Below are positions 7,250 to 14,994 of a DNA stretch of 64,000 bases, in pieces. Source of the stretch: an uncultured Oscillibacter sp. (GTDB lineage: Bacteria; Bacillota; Clostridia; Oscillospirales; Oscillospiraceae); assembly GCA_910589315.1 (NCBI GenBank), contig CAJUTB010000009.1:1-64000 (forward strand), given 5' to 3'. Position 1 is the first letter of the stretch. Every line of letters starts with the position of its first letter. Position numbers and translations under genes: made by a program. The notes below the pieces were generated by a model that made no database searches, was not told the DNA's origin, and worked only from the letters and a program-made list of their open reading frames with translations.

Positions 7250-8725
7250 TTACAGGATAATGCAAATCAGTCCGCCGCTGCCCTCGTTGATAATACGCGT
7301 CAGCGTCTCCTGCAACTTTTTCCGCGCATCGTCCGGCATCCGCTTCAGCTTCGCCTGCAAGTCGTCGCTCACCAGCTCGTGGAAGCTGCGGCCGAAAATG
7401 TTGGACTGCCAAATCTTCCCGGTGTCTCCCTCGAACTCCTGAAGCAGATAGTTCACCATGTCCTCCGACTGCTTCTCGTTGCCCACAATCGGGGAAACGG
7501 CCGTCTCAATGTCGGCGCGTATCATGTGGATGCTGGGTGCGCTGGCTTTTAGCTTCACGCCGTACCGCCCGCCCTGCTTCATGATTTCCGGCTCCTCCAA
7601 TTGCAGCTCGTCAATGCTGGGAACCACAATGCCGTATCCGGTCTCCCGTACATCCTTCAAGGCCCCGGCTACTTTGTCATATTCCGCCTTTACTGCCGCC
7701 AGACGCGTCAGAAGGCTCATCAGGTCGCCGTCGTCGGAAACCTCAAAGCCGGACTGCTCCGACAGCGTGTGGTAAAACAGTTCCCGCGGCAGGTTCAAAC
7801 GGGCCGCCGCTACACCGGTGCCCAGGTCAATGGCCGTAATCTGCGCTTCGCTGATGTTCTCGCAGTCTCCCAGTGCGGAAATCACGCCGTCCACTTCTCG
7901 GATGTGCTGAAGCTGCGCTGTACTCTCCCGGACAGCTTCGTAAAGGCTCGCCTTAATCGGATGCTCCGGCGGCAGCGCGTCCACCCACGGCGGAAGAAAT
8001 AAATCCAGCTCCTGCATGGGGAATTCGTAAAGGACTCCTTTCAGAATGTCCGCCACATCCTCCTCCGACAGCTCCAGGCAGTTCACCGGAACACAGTTAA
8101 CCTCGTAGCGGGAGGCAATGTCCCGGGCAATGGCAACGGCGCGGTCAGACCTGGGGTCCCCGGAGTTCAGCAGAACGATGAACGGTTTCCCAAGCTCTTG
8201 CAGCTCCCGGATCACCCGCTCCTCCGCCTCCAGATAGTCCTCCCGCGCAATGTCGGAGATGGTTCCGTCCGTGGTGATCACAATGCCTATGGTGGAATGT
8301 TCCGTGATAACCTTCCGCGTGCCGATCTCCGCCGCCTCGGTCATGGGAATTTCGTGGTCGTACCAGGGCGTTGTAACCATGCGTGGGGAATCGTCCTCAA
8401 ACTGCCCGATGGCCCCCCGGACCATGTAGCCCACGCAGTCAATCAGCCGCACGGAAAACGACGCGCCGTCCGCAAGCTGCACCTGGGCCGCTTCCTCGGG
8501 CACAAATTTCGGCTCCGCCGTCATGATCGTCCGTCCAGAACCGCTCTGAGGCAGTTCATCCCGCGCCCGTTCCTTGCGGTAAACGTTTTCGATGTTGGGA
8601 ATGACCTGGGTCTCCATGAAACGCTTGATGAAGGTGGATTTCCCGGTCCGCACCGGCCCCACCACACCAATGTAGATATCGCCCGCCGTACGGGTGGCGA
8701 TATTCTGATAGATCGTGGTATTCAT
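7250..8725 (-). CDS. spoIVA: Stage IV sporulation protein A, spore coat morphogenetic ATPase
   Basis: SpoIVA polymerises around the forespore using ATP hydrolysis and anchors the coat basement layer; it acts in the mother cell. The 491-residue length equals that of Bacillus subtilis SpoIVA. The Walker A motif GPVRTGKST is at residues 23-31, in a TRAFAC-like ATPase domain (about 1-240) with TTDGTISD following; a middle domain and a conserved C-terminal region ending GGLICIIL complete it. I take the ATG at 8723-8725 (MNTTIYQNIA), which matches the family N terminus; an in-frame upstream extension to 8869 has no family support. A sigma-E-type promoter lies upstream, as expected. Confidence 0.95.
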   Translation of the reverse strand: MNTTIYQNIATRTAGDIYIGVVGPVRTGKSTFIKRFMETQVIPNIENVYRKERARDELPQSGSGRTIMTAEPKFVPEEAAQVQLADGASFSVRLIDCVGYMVRGAIGQFEDDSPRMVTTPWYDHEIPMTEAAEIGTRKVITEHSTIGIVITTDGTISDIAREDYLEAEERVIRELQELGKPFIVLLNSGDPRSDRAVAIARDIASRYEVNCVPVNCLELSEEDVADILKGVLYEFPMQELDLFLPPWVDALPPEHPIKASLYEAVRESTAQLQHIREVDGVISALGDCENISEAQITAIDLGTGVAAARLNLPRELFYHTLSEQSGFEVSDDGDLMSLLTRLAAVKAEYDKVAGALKDVRETGYGIVVPSIDELQLEEPEIMKQGGRYGVKLKASAPSIHMIRADIETAVSPIVGNEKQSEDMVNYLLQEFEGDTGKIWQSNIFGRSFHELVSDDLQAKLKRMPDDARKKLQETLTRIINEGSGGLICIIL

Positions 8726-8765
8726 AGTTATATCCCGTCCTTTTTCCGCTCCATATTCATGCTTT

Positions 8766-8796
8766 ACTTTATGTCCGGCCAAGGAAAAGTATGACA
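8766..8796 (-). promoter_or_regulatory. Sigma-E-type promoter for spoIVA
   Basis: Minus strand: GTCATACT, with ATA followed by 16 bases and then CATAAAGT (8766-8773). This fits the mother-cell sigma-E pattern ATA-N16/18-CATACANT at most positions and lies about 40 bases before the ATG. Confidence 0.5.
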
Positions 8797-8868
8797 GCCC
8801 GTCTCGCTTTGGAGAAACTGCACAGAAATCCCCGTCCAGACTTTGCCAGGATTCGTGTGTTTCCTGCA

Positions 8869-8897
8869 TTTACAGCATTGCTTTAGCATGGTAAACT
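8869..8897 (+). promoter_or_regulatory. Promoter of the amino-acid ABC transporter operon
   Basis: TTTACA (8869-8874), 17-bp spacer, TAAACT (8892-8897), about 50 bases before the first gene. Confidence 0.6.
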
Positions 8898-8953
8898 ATT
8901 AACGTATTAAAAGAACCGGGGTCTTCCTGGTTCGCATTTGGAGGATGAATGGA

Positions 8954-9841
8954 ATGAAAAAGAAACTTCTGGCCCTTGCGCTGGCCCTGACGATGGTCCT
9001 GGCCCTGACCGCCTGCGGCGGCGATTCCAAAAACTCTGGCGACGGCACGCTCCCTGCGGACACATCCGGCAATGCCGAACAGCCGGAGGATGTCAGCGGC
9101 GGCGACCAAGCGGCGGCCAACAGCGACATTGCTTATATCCAGGATAAGGGCACGCTGATTGTCGGCATGACCGATTTTGCCCCGATGGATTATAAGGAAG
9201 ACGGAAGCGACGAATGGATTGGCTTTGACGCCGACATGGCCAAGGCTTTCGGTGAGAGCCTTGGCGTGGCGGTCGAGTTCCTGGAACTGGCCGACTGGGA
9301 CGCGAAATCCATGGAGCTGGATACCAAGGCCATCGACGTTGTTTGGAACGGCATGACCCTCACCGACGACGTGAAAGCCCTCATGGGAACCTCGAACCCC
9401 TACTGCCTCAACGGACAAGTGGTCGTGGTAGCTGCGGATAAGGCCAGCCAGTATCAAACTGTGGAAAGTCTTGGCGAACTGAGCTTCGCTGTGGAAAACG
9501 GCTCCGCCGGCGCGGAGCAGCTGGACGCGCTGAACATCTCCTACACCGCCATGCAGAACCAGGCCGCCGCCTTGATGGAAGTGGCCTCCGGCGCATCGGA
9601 CGCCGCGGTCATTGACCGGCTGATGGCCGGAGCCATGATCGGCGAGGGCACCAGCTATCCCGATTTAACTTATACCGTTCAGCTCAACGACGAGGAATAC
9701 GGCGTGGGATTCCGGAAGGGTTCCGATCTGGTGGACGCCTTCAATACCTGGTGGAAGGATATGTATGCAGAAGGTATGGTTCTGGAAGTTGCGGAAATTT
9801 ACGGCGTACAGGAAGCTGTAAAGGGTGTCGTTGAAGGCTAA
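8954..9841 (+). CDS. Amino-acid ABC transporter substrate-binding lipoprotein
   Basis: A 295-residue family-3 solute-binding protein of a polar-amino-acid importer. The N terminus is a lipoprotein signal: KKK, a hydrophobic stretch, then LTAC with the lipidated Cys near residue 20. The mature protein opens with a Gly/Ser/Asp-rich linker, followed by GTLIVGMTDFAPMDYKEDG and GFDADMAKAFGESLGV, the typical start of lobe 1. I prefer the ATG at 8954 (MKKK), with GGAGG about nine bases upstream, over the ATG at 8945 which abuts it. First gene of a four-gene operon. The exact substrate cannot be told from sequence. Confidence 0.9.
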   Translation: MKKKLLALALALTMVLALTACGGDSKNSGDGTLPADTSGNAEQPEDVSGGDQAAANSDIAYIQDKGTLIVGMTDFAPMDYKEDGSDEWIGFDADMAKAFGESLGVAVEFLELADWDAKSMELDTKAIDVVWNGMTLTDDVKALMGTSNPYCLNGQVVVVAADKASQYQTVESLGELSFAVENGSAGAEQLDALNISYTAMQNQAAALMEVASGASDAAVIDRLMAGAMIGEGTSYPDLTYTVQLNDEEYGVGFRKGSDLVDAFNTWWKDMYAEGMVLEVAEIYGVQEAVKGVVEG

Positions 9842-9912
9842 AACAGGTAATCGGCAGAGGACTCTGTTTTCAGGGCCCTCTGCCCTTCCCGGTTTTGAAA
9901 GGAGATGCCTCT

Positions 9913-10551
9913 ATGTTTATCCCCGTTACCTTGAGCTTGCTGGAAGGTATGGTCACTACCTTGAAGCTCTTTTTCCTGACGCTGCTCTTTGCCTTGCCGC
10001 TGGGACTGGTGATCAGCTTCGGCTCTATGAGCCGCTTCACGCCTCTGCGCCGGCTGGTGCAAACTGTGGTGTGGATTATTCGGGGTTCCCCCCTGATGAT
10101 TCAAATTTTAATCATCTTCTACGGCCCCGGTTTGATTTTCGGCCTTCCCCTCCTGCCCCGGTTCACGGCGGCCCTGGTCGCTTTTGCCGTCAACTATGCC
10201 TGCTACTTCTCCGAGATTTACCGCGGCGGCATTCAGTCGGTTCCGCAGGGACAATACGAGGCGGGTCAGGTGCTGGGCATGACGAAACCGCAGATTTTTT
10301 TCAAGATCACGCTGCTTCAGGTCGTCAAGCGCATCGTGCCGCCTATGGGCAACGAGATGATTACCTTGGTAAAGGACACTTCCCTGATTCGGGTGATCTC
10401 TGTTTACGAGCTGATCTGGATGGGGGAAACATACATCAAAAAGGGCCTGATCTGGCCGCTCTTTTACACAGCGGTCTTTTACCTGATTCTCAGCGGCATT
10501 TTGACTATTTTGCTGAACCAGTGCGAGAAAAAACTGGACTATTTCAAATAA
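9913..10551 (+). CDS. Amino-acid ABC transporter permease
   Basis: A 212-residue HisM/GlnP-type inner-membrane permease. About five membrane segments are visible, starting with LEGMVTTLKLFFLTLLFALPLGL. The EAA loop coupling to the ATPase is GQYEAGQVLGMTKPQIFFKI. The start at ATG 9913 follows AAAGGAG by eight bases; an in-frame TTG at 9895 precedes that site and is unlikely. It follows the binding protein and precedes the ATPase by 13 bases. A single permease gene suggests a homodimeric channel. Confidence 0.92.
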   Translation: MFIPVTLSLLEGMVTTLKLFFLTLLFALPLGLVISFGSMSRFTPLRRLVQTVVWIIRGSPLMIQILIIFYGPGLIFGLPLLPRFTAALVAFAVNYACYFSEIYRGGIQSVPQGQYEAGQVLGMTKPQIFFKITLLQVVKRIVPPMGNEMITLVKDTSLIRVISVYELIWMGETYIKKGLIWPLFYTAVFYLILSGILTILLNQCEKKLDYFK

Positions 10552-10564
10552 GGAGGCGTCCGAT

Positions 10565-11332
10565 ATGTCCATTCTGGAAGTCAACCACATTGAAAAGCAT
10601 TTCGGACCCACTAAGGTCCTCAACGACATCAGTTTTTCCCTGGAAGCCGGACAGGCACTGTCCATCATTGGTTCCTCCGGCAGCGGAAAAACCACCCTCC
10701 TCCGCTGTCTCAACTTCCTGGAACGCCCTAACGGCGGCACGATTACCGTCAAGGGCAGCGTCATTTTTGACGCCGGGAACCCTGCGATGCAAATTGAAAA
10801 AGATATCCGGGAAAAGCGGCTGCACTTTGGGCTTGTGTTTCAGAACTTCAATCTGTTTCCACAATACACCGCCCTGCAAAACGTAACGCTTGCCCGGGAA
10901 CTGCGGGCAAAAAAGAAAAACGACGAGAGCCGGGAGACGATCCTCCAGGCCGGACTGACCCTGCTGGACCAAATGGGGTTGGCCGATCGCGCAAATCATT
11001 ACCCGCATCAGCTCTCTGGCGGACAACAGCAGCGGGTAGCCATCGCGCGGGCGCTGGCTCTGCATCCCGACATTCTCTGCTTTGACGAACCCACCTCCGC
11101 CCTGGACCCGGAACTGACCGGCGAGGTTTTACGGGTAATTCGTTCCCTGGCGGAGCAGAAAACCACCATGATCATTGTCACCCACGAAATGGCTTTTGCC
11201 CGCGACGTGGCTGATCAGCTGATTTTCATGGACAGCGGCGTGATTGTGGAACAGGGCGACCCCAAGGAGATCATTGACCACCCAAAAGAAGAACGTACCC
11301 GGCAATTCCTGGCCCGCTATGCGGACAACTAA
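10565..11332 (+). CDS. Amino-acid ABC transporter ATP-binding protein
   Basis: A 255-residue GlnQ/HisP-type ATPase that energises uptake by the upstream permease. Walker A is GSSGSGKTT, the signature is LSGGQQQRVAIARAL, Walker B is ILCFDEPTSALD, and the switch His is in VTHEMAFARD. AGGAGG lies just upstream of the ATG. Length and motif order are standard. Confidence 0.95.
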   Translation: MSILEVNHIEKHFGPTKVLNDISFSLEAGQALSIIGSSGSGKTTLLRCLNFLERPNGGTITVKGSVIFDAGNPAMQIEKDIREKRLHFGLVFQNFNLFPQYTALQNVTLARELRAKKKNDESRETILQAGLTLLDQMGLADRANHYPHQLSGGQQQRVAIARALALHPDILCFDEPTSALDPELTGEVLRVIRSLAEQKTTMIIVTHEMAFARDVADQLIFMDSGVIVEQGDPKEIIDHPKEERTRQFLARYADN

Positions 11333-11345
11333 CGGAGGCGGACAA

Positions 11346-11816
11346 ATGCAGAAGACACTAAACGTCACAAGTCCCGCTTTTTCGTCCGGAGAATGGATTC
11401 CCAAGATACATACCGGCGACGGCGAGGACATTTCCCCCGCTTTGCAGCTGCAAGGGCTCTGCCGCGATGCGGTCTCTCTGGCCGTCATTCTAGATGACCT
11501 GGACATTCCGCTTATCCCGAATTACAGCCATTGGCTGCTTTGGAACCTTCCGCCGATGGAGGAAATCCCGGCAAATATTCCCTATGGTCCCTCCACCCTT
11601 CGCGGCGCGGTTCAGGGACGGGCGTACGGAAAAAACCGTTATCGCGGACCCTATCCTCCCGCTTTCTTGAAAAAGCCCCACCGTTATGTCTTCCGCGTTT
11701 ATGCCCTGGACTGCTTTTTGCAGCTGGATGCTTCCGCAAGACGCAAGGCGCTTGTAAAGGCCATGCAGGGACACATTTTGCAGGAAGGGCAAATTGGAGG
11801 CGTCTATCACCGGTAA
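11346..11816 (+). CDS. PEBP-family protein (YbhB/YbcL, Raf-kinase-inhibitor-like)
   Basis: A 156-residue phosphatidylethanolamine-binding-protein homologue. The family core is seen as SPAFSSGEWIPKIHTGDGEDISPALQ, LAVILDDLDIP with the ligand-pocket Asp, and NYSHWLLWNLP; YRGPYPPAFLKKPHRYVFRVYALD is the typical second motif (G-P-P and H-R-Y). Bacterial members have no settled function. The start at ATG 11346 follows GGAGG. It is the last gene of the transporter operon, 13 bases after the ATPase. Confidence 0.85.
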   Translation: MQKTLNVTSPAFSSGEWIPKIHTGDGEDISPALQLQGLCRDAVSLAVILDDLDIPLIPNYSHWLLWNLPPMEEIPANIPYGPSTLRGAVQGRAYGKNRYRGPYPPAFLKKPHRYVFRVYALDCFLQLDASARRKALVKAMQGHILQEGQIGGVYHR

Positions 11817-11824
11817 AAAATTCA

Positions 11825-11862
11825 GAGGCGTTCGGCTTTTGTGCCGGACGCCTCCTTGTTTT
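11825..11862 (+). terminator. Terminator of the ABC transporter operon
   Basis: GAGGCGTTCGGC (11825-11836), six-base loop, GCCGGACGCCTC (11843-11854) with one mismatch, then a T-rich tail. Confidence 0.8.
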
Positions 11863-11934
11863 CGCCTCTCAGGGATAAAACCTCACATTTTTGGTCAAGC
11901 TATCTGCATCACAAAGTCAGAATGGAGGATCACC

Positions 11935-12144
11935 TTGATTCCATGTACCAGTGAATGCATCTACCAAACCGACGGTCTTTGCACCCTGGACAGCGCGGCT
12001 GCCGCCGGACTGCCCGCCTTGGGCGGCGCATGTGTCCATTTCATCCCCGCAAAGCGGCTCGGATCGCCTCACCGATATTATGAACGGGAATCAGTTCCAG
12101 ACCAGAATCCGCCTCCAACACCCGGGGAACCACACAGCGTTTGA
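11935..12144 (+). CDS. Small Cys-containing protein, convergent overlap with radA
   Basis: A TTG start at 11935 with GGAGG six bases upstream opens a 69-codon frame beginning LIPCTSECIYQTDGLCTLDSAA and continuing to GGACVHFIPAKR. This N-terminal Cys pattern resembles a family of roughly 40-residue clostridial proteins that are often mislabelled hydroxymyristoyl-ACP dehydratase. The frame runs 104 bases into the antisense of the radA 3' end, beyond where the family normally stops. Four Cys residues suggest metal binding. No function can be assigned. Confidence 0.5.
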   Translation: MIPCTSECIYQTDGLCTLDSAAAAGLPALGGACVHFIPAKRLGSPHRYYERESVPDQNPPPTPGEPHSV

Positions 12145-13390
12145 ACCCCAGCCGCCGGACCTCGGAAACCCGCTGGGAAAGTTGGTTGACCGTCCGCAGC
12201 TCGCCGGTCAGGCCCACCTCGCCAATGGCCGCCAGATCGCTCGGGACCGGCTTGTCCAGATAGCTGGACGCCAGGGCAATTACGGCGGCCAGATCGGCGG
12301 CGGGTTCATCCAGCCACAATCCGCCGATGATATTCAAATAAGCGTCGCAGACGGACAGCTTCAAGCCGCCACGCTTCTCCAAAACCGCCAGGAGCATCGT
12401 TGCCCGATTATAGTCGAAGCCGTTACTGGTGCGCCGCGGATTGCCTCCGGCGGAGGACACCACCAACGCCTGAATCTCCGCCAGAACCGGGCGCGCTCCC
12501 TCCATTACGCAGGTAACGCAGGTGCCCGGGGCGTCCTCCGGACGGCCGGACAGCAGCAGCTTCGAGGGATTTTCCACCTCCATTAAGCCGTTGTCCTGCA
12601 TTTCAAAAACGCCGATCTCATTTGTGGCTCCAAAGCGGTTTTTCGCCGCCCGCAAAATCCGGCAGGACGTGTGCTTCTCGCCCTCAAAATACAAAACACA
12701 GTCCACCATATGCTCGAGGACCTTTGGTCCGGCGATGGACCCTTCCTTATTCACATGGCCAATCACAAATACGGTGATATTCTGCCCCTTTGCCAGCTGC
12801 ATCAACGCCATGGTGCAGTCCTTTACCTGGCTGACGCTGCCCGCCGGAGAATCCAGCGCACTGTTGCACAGCGTCTGAATCGAGTCGACTATCAGCACGT
12901 CCGGCTGTTCCTCCGCAACGGATTCCAGCATTTCCCCCAGGCCGGTCTCCGACAGCACCAGCAGATTTTCACTCTCCACATGCAGCCGCCCGGCACGGAG
13001 TTTCAGCTGACGCGGGGATTCCTCGCCGGATACATACAAAACCTTGGAAAACTCACACAGCTTGCTGCATATTTGCAGCATCAGCGTTGACTTGCCGATT
13101 CCTGGCGCACCGCCCACCAGTACCAAAGAGCCTTTGACCGCTCCGCCGCCCAGAACCCGGTCCAGCTCGCCCATTCCGGTGGAAAACCGAATCTCTGCGC
13201 TCTCTTGCAGATTCGTGATTGGGCAGGCTTTCGGGGCCGAAACAATCCGGGAGGCCCTCCCCTTCTTCTGCACCACCGGTTCCGGCCGCTCTACCACCGT
13301 GTTCCAGGCCCCGCAGGCGGGACAACGCCCCGCCCATTTAGGCGTTTCATTTCCGCACTCTGTGCAATAATAACCCGTTCGTTGTTTCAT
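12041..13390 (-). CDS. radA: DNA repair protein RadA
   Basis: A 449-residue DnaB-like helicase that promotes branch migration of recombination intermediates. It has an N-terminal C4 zinc finger (CTECGNETPKWAGRCPACG), Walker A GGAPGIGKST, the RadA-specific KNRFG motif (AAKNRFGATNEIG) and a C-terminal Lon-protease-like domain (from about residue 290) without the catalytic pair. The ATG follows AAGGAG. It lies upstream of a convergent small ORF and just downstream of cwlD on the same strand (20-base gap), so they may be co-transcribed. Confidence 0.96.
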   Translation of the reverse strand: MKQRTGYYCTECGNETPKWAGRCPACGAWNTVVERPEPVVQKKGRASRIVSAPKACPITNLQESAEIRFSTGMGELDRVLGGGAVKGSLVLVGGAPGIGKSTLMLQICSKLCEFSKVLYVSGEESPRQLKLRAGRLHVESENLLVLSETGLGEMLESVAEEQPDVLIVDSIQTLCNSALDSPAGSVSQVKDCTMALMQLAKGQNITVFVIGHVNKEGSIAGPKVLEHMVDCVLYFEGEKHTSCRILRAAKNRFGATNEIGVFEMQDNGLMEVENPSKLLLSGRPEDAPGTCVTCVMEGARPVLAEIQALVVSSAGGNPRRTSNGFDYNRATMLLAVLEKRGGLKLSVCDAYLNIIGGLWLDEPAADLAAVIALASSYLDKPVPSDLAAIGEVGLTGELRTVNQLSQRVSEVRRLGFKRCVVPRVLEADSGLELIPVHNIGEAIRAALRG

Positions 13391-13410
13391 TTGTAAATCT
13401 CCTTATTCGT

Positions 13411-14130
13411 TCAGCTGGTCTCATATGCGCCGCGCAGATACCCCGCCGCGATCGCGGACGCCAGACGCAGCTGGTATGCCGGATCTTGCAGCTGTCCGGT
13501 CTCCGCGCTGTTGGACAAAAATCCGCACTCTACCAAAATTCCCGGCGCGGTGATATTTTTCATCAGATAAATGCTGTCTGGAATCTTACCGGCCCGTTTT
13601 CCGTTTTCTGTATTGGCGGCGGCGTTCAGCGCACTCTGAATCGACTCCGCCAAAGCCTCCGCGCCTTCCTGCCTGTTGTAAAACGCCTGTGCGCCATGCG
13701 TTGCCGGAGAGGACGGCAGGCTGTTCTGATGAATGCTCAGCAATACGGCGGGCGTCTGTTCATTTACCAACGCCACACGGTTTTTCAGGTCGGACACTTT
13801 CCGCTGGCGTATGGTGTTCAGGCCCTCGTCGCAAGTGCTGACATCCTCCATGCGCGTCATGACGGTCCGCTGTCCGGCAAAACGCAGCAAATCATTTAGT
13901 CGCAGGGAAATTTCCAGGTTCAGCTGGCTTTCCTTCACGCCTTCGGCGGATACTGCTCCGCCGTCCTCTCCGCCATGACCAGGGTCCACAATCACGATCA
14001 CCGGTTCCTCGCCGGCGGGAGAAAAGGCCGGAAGTGATGTTCCTTTCCAAAGCACAGCGCTCAATCCGGCAAAAAAACAGCAGAAAAATACGGTAAGCAG
14101 TACATCGCGTTTACGCAGCAGGATAACCAC
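13411..14130 (-). CDS. cwlD: Spore cortex N-acetylmuramoyl-L-alanine amidase CwlD
   Basis: Removes the peptide side chain from muramic acid in cortex peptidoglycan, the step preceding muramic-delta-lactam formation. It is a single Amidase_3 domain behind an N-terminal membrane anchor or signal (DVLLTVFFCCFFAGLSAVL). Zinc ligands are the His of IVDPGHGGEDGG, the Glu of KESQLNLEIS and the His of LLSIHQNS; the catalytic Glu is in GILVECGFLSN. About 239 residues from the GTG at 14128-14130, which is better spaced from AGGAGG than the TTG at 14136. A sigma-E-type promoter upstream and the divergent cotJ operon support a mother-cell role. Confidence 0.9.
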   Translation of the reverse strand: MVILLRKRDVLLTVFFCCFFAGLSAVLWKGTSLPAFSPAGEEPVIVIVDPGHGGEDGGAVSAEGVKESQLNLEISLRLNDLLRFAGQRTVMTRMEDVSTCDEGLNTIRQRKVSDLKNRVALVNEQTPAVLLSIHQNSLPSSPATHGAQAFYNRQEGAEALAESIQSALNAAANTENGKRAGKIPDSIYLMKNITAPGILVECGFLSNSAETGQLQDPAYQLRLASAIAAGYLRGAYETS

Positions 14131-14165
14131 AGGCAACGCCTCCTCTTAGCAGCAGAATCAATGCT

Positions 14166-14193
14166 ATCCTATGGTTCCCAGCTTATCCTATAT
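14166..14193 (-). promoter_or_regulatory. Sigma-E-type promoter for cwlD
   Basis: Minus strand: ATA (14191-14193), 17 bases, CATAGGAT (14166-14173). It fits ATA-N16/18-CATANNNT and lies 35 bases before the start codon. Confidence 0.45.
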
Positions 14194-14250
14194 TCCCAAT
14201 TCGTTATTATAGCGGCTTTTCTGCCGGAATGCAACCAGACTGCCCCAAGG

Positions 14251-14277
14251 ACCATCCGCCGCTCTGCGGCATACACT
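14251..14277 (+). promoter_or_regulatory. Mother-cell-type promoter of the cotJ operon
   Basis: CATACACT (14270-14277) is an exact sigma-E/sigma-K -10 element. AC 17 bases upstream (14251-14252) matches the sigma-K -35; no ATA is placed for sigma-E. The predicted start is about 50 bases before cotJAB. In B. subtilis cotJ is sigma-E-dependent, so which mother-cell factor acts here is open. Confidence 0.5.
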
Positions 14278-14332
14278 GGATTGAGCGCGGGATACGCTCT
14301 CGCGCAACTCTCTCAAAAGGAGGTTTTCCCTG

Positions 14333-14800
14333 ATGGAGAAACCCGAGCAAACTCCTACGCCGACCCCAGGAGCCTGCCGCCCCGGCGAAGGCGGTCTCCC
14401 CGGCTGCTGCGCCCCTCTGGCGTTTCCTTATATTCCGATGCAGGAAAAAAATCCTCCCCGTTTCAGCCGTTCGGAGGCCCTTCAAACCGGCACGCTGTTC
14501 CCCGGCCTGGATCTGCCCTTCAAAGCCGCCATCCAGGCGAGAACCAAGCTGGCCAATACCGCTCTGGTGGAACTGATGGCACTTGATTTCGCCGTCAAAG
14601 AGCTGAATCTTTACCTGGATACTCACGCCAACGACCAGGAGGTTTTACAGCTTTATTGGTCCTATCTGAAGCTCGCAAAAGAGGGCCGTGAAAAATATGA
14701 AAAAATGTATGGTCCCTTGCAGTCTACGGACTTGACCCCCGAAGACGGCTACGCCTGGCTGAAAGACCCGTGGCCTTGGGATGTAGGAGGTAATGACTGA
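14333..14800 (+). CDS. cotJB: CotJA-CotJB fusion, inner spore coat protein
   Basis: A 155-residue in-frame fusion of two proteins that are separate in B. subtilis. Residues about 30-65 match CotJA (FPYIPMQ..., SEALQTGTLFPGLDLPF). Residues about 78-152 match CotJB (MALDFAVKELNLYLDTH, YEKMYGPL, GYAWLKDPWPWD). A Pro/Gly/Cys-rich head of about 25 residues precedes them. CotJA, CotJB and CotJC form a complex in the inner coat. AAAAGGAGG precedes the ATG. The stop TGA shares its final A with the cotJC ATG (TGATG), so the two are translationally coupled. Confidence 0.88.
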   Translation: MEKPEQTPTPTPGACRPGEGGLPGCCAPLAFPYIPMQEKNPPRFSRSEALQTGTLFPGLDLPFKAAIQARTKLANTALVELMALDFAVKELNLYLDTHANDQEVLQLYWSYLKLAKEGREKYEKMYGPLQSTDLTPEDGYAWLKDPWPWDVGGND

Positions 14801-14986
14801 TGTTTGTTTATGAGAAGAAACTGCAATATCCAGTCAAAATCAAAAACACCAATCCCAAGCTGGCGGCGGTGATCATCTCCCAGTATGGCGGGCCGGACGG
14901 GGAGTTGGGCGCGTCCCTGCGCTACCTCAGCCAGCGTTATTCCATGCCCTACGCGGAACTGAAAGGTTTGCTGACGGATATTGGTA
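14800..14986 (+). CDS. cotJC: cotJC segment 1 of 3 (codons 1-62)
   Basis: N-terminal part of CotJC, a manganese-catalase-family spore coat protein. It begins MFVYEKKLQYPVKIKN and runs to LLTDIG, where family members continue TEELGHLEM. It contains the first metal ligand, Glu35 in GPDGELGAS. At the GGTA at 14983-14986 the frame passes into element 1 and would make a 178-residue hybrid ending at 15336. GGAGG within the end of cotJAB serves as its ribosome binding site. No stop or frameshift is present in the segment. The matching continuation starts at 18476. Confidence 0.95.
14983..14986. repeat. Left junction of element 1 (GGTA core)
   Basis: GGTA here and at 18472-18475 is the identity shared by the two ends of element 1. 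Joining gatattGGTA to cagaggaactg restores the codons for D-I-G-T-E-E-L. Confidence 0.85.
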
Positions 14987-14994
14987 TTACGGCG

